64,000 bases of DNA, from positions 496,001-560,000 of the forward strand of contig NZ_QFXK01000027.1 of the NCBI RefSeq assembly GCF_003261635.1. Direction: 5' to 3'. The stretch comes from Kribbella monticola (GTDB taxonomy: Bacteria > Actinomycetota > Actinomycetes > Propionibacteriales > Kribbellaceae). This document shows, one piece after another, positions 62,320-64,000 of this stretch. Each line of letters starts with the position of its first letter. Within the stretch, counting starts at the first letter, position 1. The notes under the pieces were generated by a model, which had not been told where the DNA came from, did no database searches, and worked only from the letters and a program-made list of their open reading frames with translations. The position numbers and the translations under genes are program-made.

Positions 62320-63404
62320 CTACCCAGGCTTCTGACTCGGACCGGCGCGTGCTCGTGCGGCCTGCTTGGCTGGAGGCGACCGTCTCGGCCGTCTTCACCG
62401 CGCTCGGCTTCGAACCCACCGACTCGGCGAACATCGCCGCCGCCCTGGTCGAGGCCGACCTGCGCGGGGTCAGCTCGCACGGCGTGATGCTGGTGCCGAT
62501 GTACGTCGAACGCCTGAACGCGGGCGGCGTCACCCGCGAGCACGTTCTCGACATCGTCCACGACGCGGGTGCGGCGATGGTCGTCGACGCCCGCGGCGGA
62601 ATGGGTCAGCTGTCCAGCCCGCACGCGATGAACCATGCGATCGAACGGTCCGGGCGCTACGGGATCGGGCTCGTCTCGGTCCGCAACGCGCATCACTTCG
62701 GTGCGGCCAGCCGGTGGGCGATGCAGGCCGCGCGGGCCGGCCGGCTGGGGATCGCGATGTCGAACACCACCCCGCTGATGCCGGCTCCGGGCGGAGCCGA
62801 GCGGATCGTCGGCAACAACCCGCTCGCGATCGCGGTGCCGACCGACGCCGGGCCGGAGATCGTGCTGGACATGGCCCTGTCGGCCGTTGCCCTGGGCAAG
62901 ATCCGGCTGGCGGAGTCGGCCGGCCGGCCGATCCCGGACACCTGGGCGACGGACCCGTCCGGCGTACCGACCACGGATCCGCAGGCCGCGGTGCTCGGGA
63001 TGCTGTTGCCGGCGGCCGGGCACAAGGGGTTCGGGCTGGCGCTGATGATCGACGTCCTGACCGGCGTGCTCAGTGGTGGCGGCTGGGGCGACCAGGTCCG
63101 GCCGCTCTATCGCGAGCCGGCCCGGCCGAACGACTGCGCGCATCTGTTCCTCGCGATCGACCCGGAGTTGCTGGGTGGGATCGAGGGCTTCAAACGGCGC
63201 TCGTCGGCGCTGGCGGCCCGGGTCCGGGGGAGCGCCACCGCGCCCGGCGTCGACCGGCTCTACCTGCCCGGCGAGATCGAGGCCGAGCGCGCCGAGTACC
63301 AGCGGCGCAACGGCGTACTGATCGAGAAGTCGGGGCTGGACGGGTTGCTCGCGACCGCGCATGCGGTCGGCGCCGTCGTACCGGCTGGAGGAGTGCTGCG
63401 CTGA
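62316..63404 (+). CDS. Ldh-family (malate/lactate dehydrogenase-like) oxidoreductase
   Basis: A 362-residue NAD(P)H-dependent dehydrogenase of the Ldh2/YlbC family, which includes ureidoglycolate, sulfolactate and piperideine-2-carboxylate reductases. Family marks are DLRGVSSHGVMLVPMYVERL, the catalytic-His-containing RNAHHFGAASRWAMQAARAG, and NNPLAIAVPT. The substrate is not evident. GTG at 62316 in a GTGA overlap with the permease; longer in-frame starts run inside the permease gene and are rejected. Its end overlaps the RidA start (TGATG). Position directly after an importer suggests it oxidises or reduces the imported compound. Confidence 0.9.
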   Translation: MTTQASDSDRRVLVRPAWLEATVSAVFTALGFEPTDSANIAAALVEADLRGVSSHGVMLVPMYVERLNAGGVTREHVLDIVHDAGAAMVVDARGGMGQLSSPHAMNHAIERSGRYGIGLVSVRNAHHFGAASRWAMQAARAGRLGIAMSNTTPLMPAPGGAERIVGNNPLAIAVPTDAGPEIVLDMALSAVALGKIRLAESAGRPIPDTWATDPSGVPTTDPQAAVLGMLLPAAGHKGFGLALMIDVLTGVLSGGGWGDQVRPLYREPARPNDCAHLFLAIDPELLGGIEGFKRRSSALAARVRGSATAPGVDRLYLPGEIEAERAEYQRRNGVLIEKSGLDGLLATAHAVGAVVPAGGVLR

Positions 63405-63799
63405 TGGGCAAGAAACAACTGACCAGTACTGCGTTGCACGCGCCGAACGGGGTGTTCTCGCAGGCGACCACGATCGAGGCGACCGGGCGGCTGGTGTTCG
63501 TCTCCGGGATGACCGCGCGCCGGCCCGACGGCAGCGTCGCCGGCGTCGGCGACATCTCCGAGCAGACCCGGCAGGTCTGCGAGAACGTGCAGGCCGCGGT
63601 CCGCGAGGCCGGTGGGACGCTCGACGACGTGTGCCGGGTCGACGTGTACGTCCGCAACATGGAGGACTTCGCGAAGATCCATGTGGTCCGCGCGCAGTAC
63701 TTCAGCGAACCGTTGCCTGCGTCAACGATGGTCGAGGTCAGCAAACTGGCGCATCCCGACTACCTGATCGAGATCAGCGCGATCGCGGTGATTCCGTGA
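63404..63799 (+). CDS. RidA-family (YjgF) protein
   Basis: A 131-residue trimeric RidA-type protein, known to hydrolyse reactive enamine/imine intermediates to keto acids and ammonia. The family pattern is FVSGMTARRPDGSVAGVGDI, TRQVCENVQAAVREAGGTLD, VCRVDVYVRNMEDF and the C-terminal PASTMVEVSKLAHPDYLIEI. The family's catalytic-site Arg is not present at its usual place (VSKLAHP instead of V.R.LA.P), so enamine deaminase activity is uncertain. The ATG overlaps the Ldh-family stop by one base (TGATG). Its presence implies nitrogen-bearing intermediates. Confidence 0.88.
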   Translation: MGKKQLTSTALHAPNGVFSQATTIEATGRLVFVSGMTARRPDGSVAGVGDISEQTRQVCENVQAAVREAGGTLDDVCRVDVYVRNMEDFAKIHVVRAQYFSEPLPASTMVEVSKLAHPDYLIEISAIAVIP

Positions 63800-63841
63800 C
63801 CGGAGTGGGTGATCGCGTGCGCGGCGTCGAGTGGGTCTGAG

Positions 63842-64000
63842 ATGCGCTTCGTGACGGTGGACCACGCCGGGCGCGAGCAGCCCGGCGTACTGGACGGCGA
63901 CGACGTCGTCCTGTTGCCTCATGCCGACCTGGTGGCGGTGATCGAGGCCGGTATGCCCTTGGATCTCGAGGGTTTGCCGAGGGTCGCGCTGGCCGAGGTC
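63842..64000 (+). CDS. Fumarylacetoacetate hydrolase-family protein (5' part only)
   Basis: An open reading frame from the ATG at 63842 to the window end (53 codons). MRFVTVDHAGREQPGVLDGD followed by VVLLPHADLVAVIEAG is typical of the N-terminus of FAH/2-keto-4-pentenoate hydratase-like enzymes, which cleave or hydrate acylpyruvate-like compounds. It starts 42 bp after the RidA stop on the same strand and is probably the next gene of the same operon. The catalytic domain lies beyond the window. Confidence 0.7.
   Translation, partial: MRFVTVDHAGREQPGVLDGDDVVLLPHADLVAVIEAGMPLDLEGLPRVALAEV

Overview
The window is chromosomal DNA from a high-GC actinobacterium. GTG and TTG starts and 4-bp ATGA/GTGA start-stop overlaps are common, and protein orthologues look actinobacterial (four-domain RpsA, PorA/DUF3068 family, mycothiol-type DUF664/DinB). 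Synteny and the frequent 'gtac'-rich codons suggest Nocardioidaceae/Kribbellaceae, perhaps Kribbella; that genus call is inference. No tRNA, rRNA, CRISPR array, integrase, transposase or prophage was seen.

Layout. (1) 1-7.2 kb: an acyltransferase-3 and a polytopic membrane protein in one operon, a DUF3068 protein, a TetR-SRPBCC-methyltransferase operon with a palindromic operator, and a divergent APH-type kinase. (2) 7.4-21.8 kb, mostly housekeeping: rpsA with a strong terminator, an isochorismatase-like hydrolase, an AHSA1-ArsR-AHSA1-DUF664 operon behind two ArsR-type palindromes, a YcaQ-like winged-helix protein, a flavoprotein disulfide reductase, coaE, a PrsW-like membrane protein coupled to three tandem Pro/Gln/Gly-rich membrane-anchored paralogues, and uvrB. 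(3) 22-28 kb: a 1290-residue protein with about 14 WD40 blades fused to a KAP P-loop NTPase, convergent with a secreted galactose-oxidase-like protein carrying a Cys-rich tail. (4) 28-34 kb: MmcQ/YjbR, a yybP-ykoY manganese riboswitch in front of a TerC-family gene, a 23-bp tandem repeat array against an AraC regulator, a RibD/DHFR-like reductase, and a three-gene operon (serine hydrolase, dipeptide epimerase, NlpC/P60) that looks like cytoplasmic murein-peptide catabolism.

(5) 34-51 kb: a cobalamin region: cobD, then (after unrelated genes) cobN behind one B12 riboswitch, surE, and a second B12 riboswitch driving an AAA-VWA chelatase subunit, cobO, cobB and a CobE-BluB fusion with an extra C-terminal domain. 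CobN and the AAA-VWA subunit would form the cobalt chelatase. CobB amidates, CobO adenosylates, CobD attaches aminopropanol, and BluB makes the lower ligand. A large secreted subtilase lies on the opposite strand inside this region. (6) 51-59 kb: a LURP-one-like protein, a LolA-like exported protein with an ABC exporter, an RlmA/TlrB-like rRNA methyltransferase, an azoreductase/MarR divergent pair, and a two-component system. (7) 59.7-64 kb: an NMT1/SsuA-type ABC importer coupled to an Ldh-family dehydrogenase, a RidA protein and the start of a fumarylacetoacetase-like hydrolase, probably uptake plus catabolism of one unidentified small molecule, behind a 9-bp inverted repeat.

The best candidates for undescribed biology are the solitary WD40-KAP NTPase, the CobE-BluB-tail fusion, the 23-bp repeat array at the AraC gene, the Cys-tailed copper-oxidase-like protein and the uncharacterised import/catabolic operon.
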